Source: an uncultured Myxococcales bacterium
GTDB lineage: Bacteria > Myxococcota > Myxococcia > Myxococcales > Myxococcaceae
DNA length: 64,000 nucleotides
Assembly: GCA_937980205.1 (NCBI GenBank)
Contig: CALJKW010000021.1
Location: forward strand, 124,001 to 188,000
Direction: 5' to 3'
Shown here in pieces: positions 62,719 through 64,000 of this stretch. The notes beneath the pieces are model-generated. The model ran no database searches. It was not told the DNA's origin and saw nothing but the letters and a program-made list of their open reading frames with translations. Every line of letters starts with the position of its first letter. Within the stretch, counting starts at the first letter, position 1. The position numbers and the translations under genes are program-made.

Positions 62719-63939
62719 ATGAACGAGACCTCATCGAAGAAAGAGCTGTCGGTGCACGAGCTGTACGAGCGGCTGTACCGGCCCGAAGAAGCGAAGCGCT
62801 GGTTCCTGCTCGACGTCCGCAACGAGGACGAGACGAAGGGTTGGCGGGTCGAAGGGCCCGCGCCGGTGCCCTACGTGAACGTGCCGTACTTCGCCTTCAT
62901 CGACGACCCCGAGGCGGCGCTGAAGAGGGTGCCGGCAGATCTGGGCGAGGCGGTCGTGGTCTGCGCGAAGGGCAGCTCGTCGGAGTTCGTCGCCGAGGTG
63001 CTGCGCGACGCGGGCCGGCCGGCGGTGAACGTGGCGGGCGGGATGATCGCGTGGGGCGACTTCCACGTGCCGCTGCGCGTGCCCGTCGAAGCGGACGCGG
63101 AGGGCCGGTTCGAGCTGTGGCAGTTCAACCGGTACGGCAAGGGCTGCCTCTCGTACGTGGTGATCGCTCGAGGTGAGGCGATCGTCGTCGACCCGTCGCG
63201 CTTCCCCGAGCTGTACGAGCGCTTCGCGCGATCGCGCGGGGCCAAGATCGTCGAGGTGCTCGAGACGCACGTGCACGCAGACCACCTGTCGGGTGGCGCG
63301 CAGCTCGCGAAGCGCAACGGCGCGCGGTACCGCGTGCTGAACGCGAACGGCGCGGAGCCGACGCTGGGCGTGGCCCTGTCTCCGCTCGAAGGGAACCTCG
63401 AGATCCGCCTGGGCGGTGAGCAGGGCGTGACGGTCTCGGCGAAGGCGCTGCGGACGCCGGGGCACACGCCGGGCTCGACGTCGTACCTGGTGGACGGCCG
63501 CTACCTGCTGTCGGGCGACACGCTGTTCGTGCAGGGCGTGGGCCGGCCGGACCTCGGCGGGCACGTCGACGCCTGGGGCCGCGCGCTGTTCCACTCGCTC
63601 AAGGACGTGGTGTCGGCGCTGCCCGACGACGTGCAGATTCTGCCGGCGCACTTCGGCAGCTACGAGGAAGCGGACGCGCGCGGCCTGGTGCACGGGAAGC
63701 TCGGCGAGCTGCGGGCGAAGAGCCCCGAGCTGGCCATCTCGGACGAGGACGAGTTCGTGCGCGCGATGCGCGCGGGCGTGAAAGAGGCGCCGGCCATCTA
63801 CGGCGAGATCGTCAAGGCGAACCTCGGGCTCGTGGACCCCGGCGACAAGGCCGGCGAGTGGGAGCTCGGCAAGAACGAATGTGCGGCGACTGCCGCCAAG
63901 CGGCGCGCGCACGCCGAAGTGCGCGGCATGAACCGATAA
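62719..63939 (+). CDS. Rhodanese-metallo-beta-lactamase fusion (persulfide dioxygenase-like)
   Basis: 406-residue fusion. N-terminal rhodanese (about residues 8-120) with the loop VVVCAKGSSSE (Cys near 83). C-terminal MBL domain (about 130-320) with THVHADHLSG, TPGHTPGSTSYL and SGDTLFVQGVGRPDL, as in ETHE1-type persulfide dioxygenases, which oxidise glutathione persulfide to sulfite. The usual natural fusions have rhodanese at the C-terminus, so this domain order is less common. ATG 62719 with CTGGAGC upstream is preferred over GTG 62668, which overlaps the DsrE stop. TusA follows after 12 bases. Confidence 0.88.
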   Translation: MNETSSKKELSVHELYERLYRPEEAKRWFLLDVRNEDETKGWRVEGPAPVPYVNVPYFAFIDDPEAALKRVPADLGEAVVVCAKGSSSEFVAEVLRDAGRPAVNVAGGMIAWGDFHVPLRVPVEADAEGRFELWQFNRYGKGCLSYVVIARGEAIVVDPSRFPELYERFARSRGAKIVEVLETHVHADHLSGGAQLAKRNGARYRVLNANGAEPTLGVALSPLEGNLEIRLGGEQGVTVSAKALRTPGHTPGSTSYLVDGRYLLSGDTLFVQGVGRPDLGGHVDAWGRALFHSLKDVVSALPDDVQILPAHFGSYEEADARGLVHGKLGELRAKSPELAISDEDEFVRAMRAGVKEAPAIYGEIVKANLGLVDPGDKAGEWELGKNECAATAAKRRAHAEVRGMNR

Positions 63940-63951
63940 CTGGAGGACGTC

Positions 63952-64000
63952 ATGGAAGAAGCGGTGCTCGACGTGCGCGGGCTGAAGTGCCCGATGCCGA
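63952..64000 (+). CDS. TusA-family sulfurtransferase, 3' end outside window
   Basis: First 16 codons only: MEEAVLDVRGLKCPMP. The CPMP with preceding LDxRGLxCP is the active-site signature of TusA/SirA-like proteins, which accept persulfide sulfur on the Cys. Good ribosome site (TGGAGGAC) before ATG 63952. Last member seen of the rhodanese/DsrE/MBL sulfur group. Confidence 0.88.
   Translation, partial: MEEAVLDVRGLKCPMP

Overview
The window is very GC-rich (about 70% by eye), densely coded, and full of 4-base start/stop overlaps (ATGA, GTGA, TTGA). There are many lipoproteins with Gly/Ser/Ala-rich linkers, a NfeD/SPFH pair, and an ECF sigma factor whose Cys-rich tail resembles the copper-responsive CorE type known from Myxococcus. 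Together these suggest a myxobacterium (Myxococcota); this is inference, as no rRNA or other marker is present. I saw no tRNA, rRNA, CRISPR array, insertion sequence or prophage. The first gene (histidine kinase) and last gene (TusA-like) are cut by the window ends.

Layout. 0-9.1 kb: end of a sensor kinase, an M50 protease with CBS domains, then an envelope series (Gln-rich secreted protein, four-BON-domain protein, AsmA/DUF748-like giant, peptidoglycan-binding lipoprotein, small membrane protein). 9.1-13.5 kb, minus strand: a tightly coupled six-gene operon of the arsenosugar type (AhpD-like, ArsS-like radical SAM, two glycosyltransferases) that also holds a Cys-rich flavoprotein and a fatty-acid-hydroxylase-type membrane enzyme. 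13.6-24.8 kb: stress region with a fused trehalose-phosphate synthase/phosphatase, YihY, DUF2254, NfeD, SPFH, a DUF4142-like lipoprotein, a Crp/Fnr regulator, an atypical receiver, a universal stress protein, a small membrane protein and MarC.

24.9-58 kb is essentially a copper/metal island. It holds a CopA ATPase, a copper chaperone, a flavin oxidoreductase, the CorE-like sigma factor, three TolC-type outer-membrane proteins, two complete Cus/Czc-type RND systems, four multicopper oxidases, a CsoR-type repressor with a palindromic operator, a cupredoxin lipoprotein and two related fibronectin-III lipoproteins. Between these lie a PaaK-like adenylating enzyme with a nuclease-like partner, a GMC oxidoreductase preceded by a 12-residue ORF, and two peptidoglycan-binding peptidases. 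57.9-64 kb: a chromate transporter with two reading-frame problems, a CBS protein, a GroEL without GroES, and a persulfide/sulfur-transfer group (rhodanese, DsrE-like, rhodanese-MBL fusion, TusA).

The most unifying signal is a palindromic FNR-type box, (A/T)TGAC-N4-GTCAA. It occurs in four intergenic regions: before the AsmA-like gene, between the arsenosugar-type operon and the trehalose gene, before the receiver gene, and between the stress protein and the small membrane protein. A Crp/Fnr regulator in the same region carries the E-xx-SR recognition-helix signature expected for such a site but no iron-sulfur cysteine cluster. I propose a local stress regulon that links trehalose synthesis, universal stress protein, envelope biogenesis and the arsenosugar-type pathway. 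In the metal island, the sigma factor and the CsoR-type repressor are the likely regulators.
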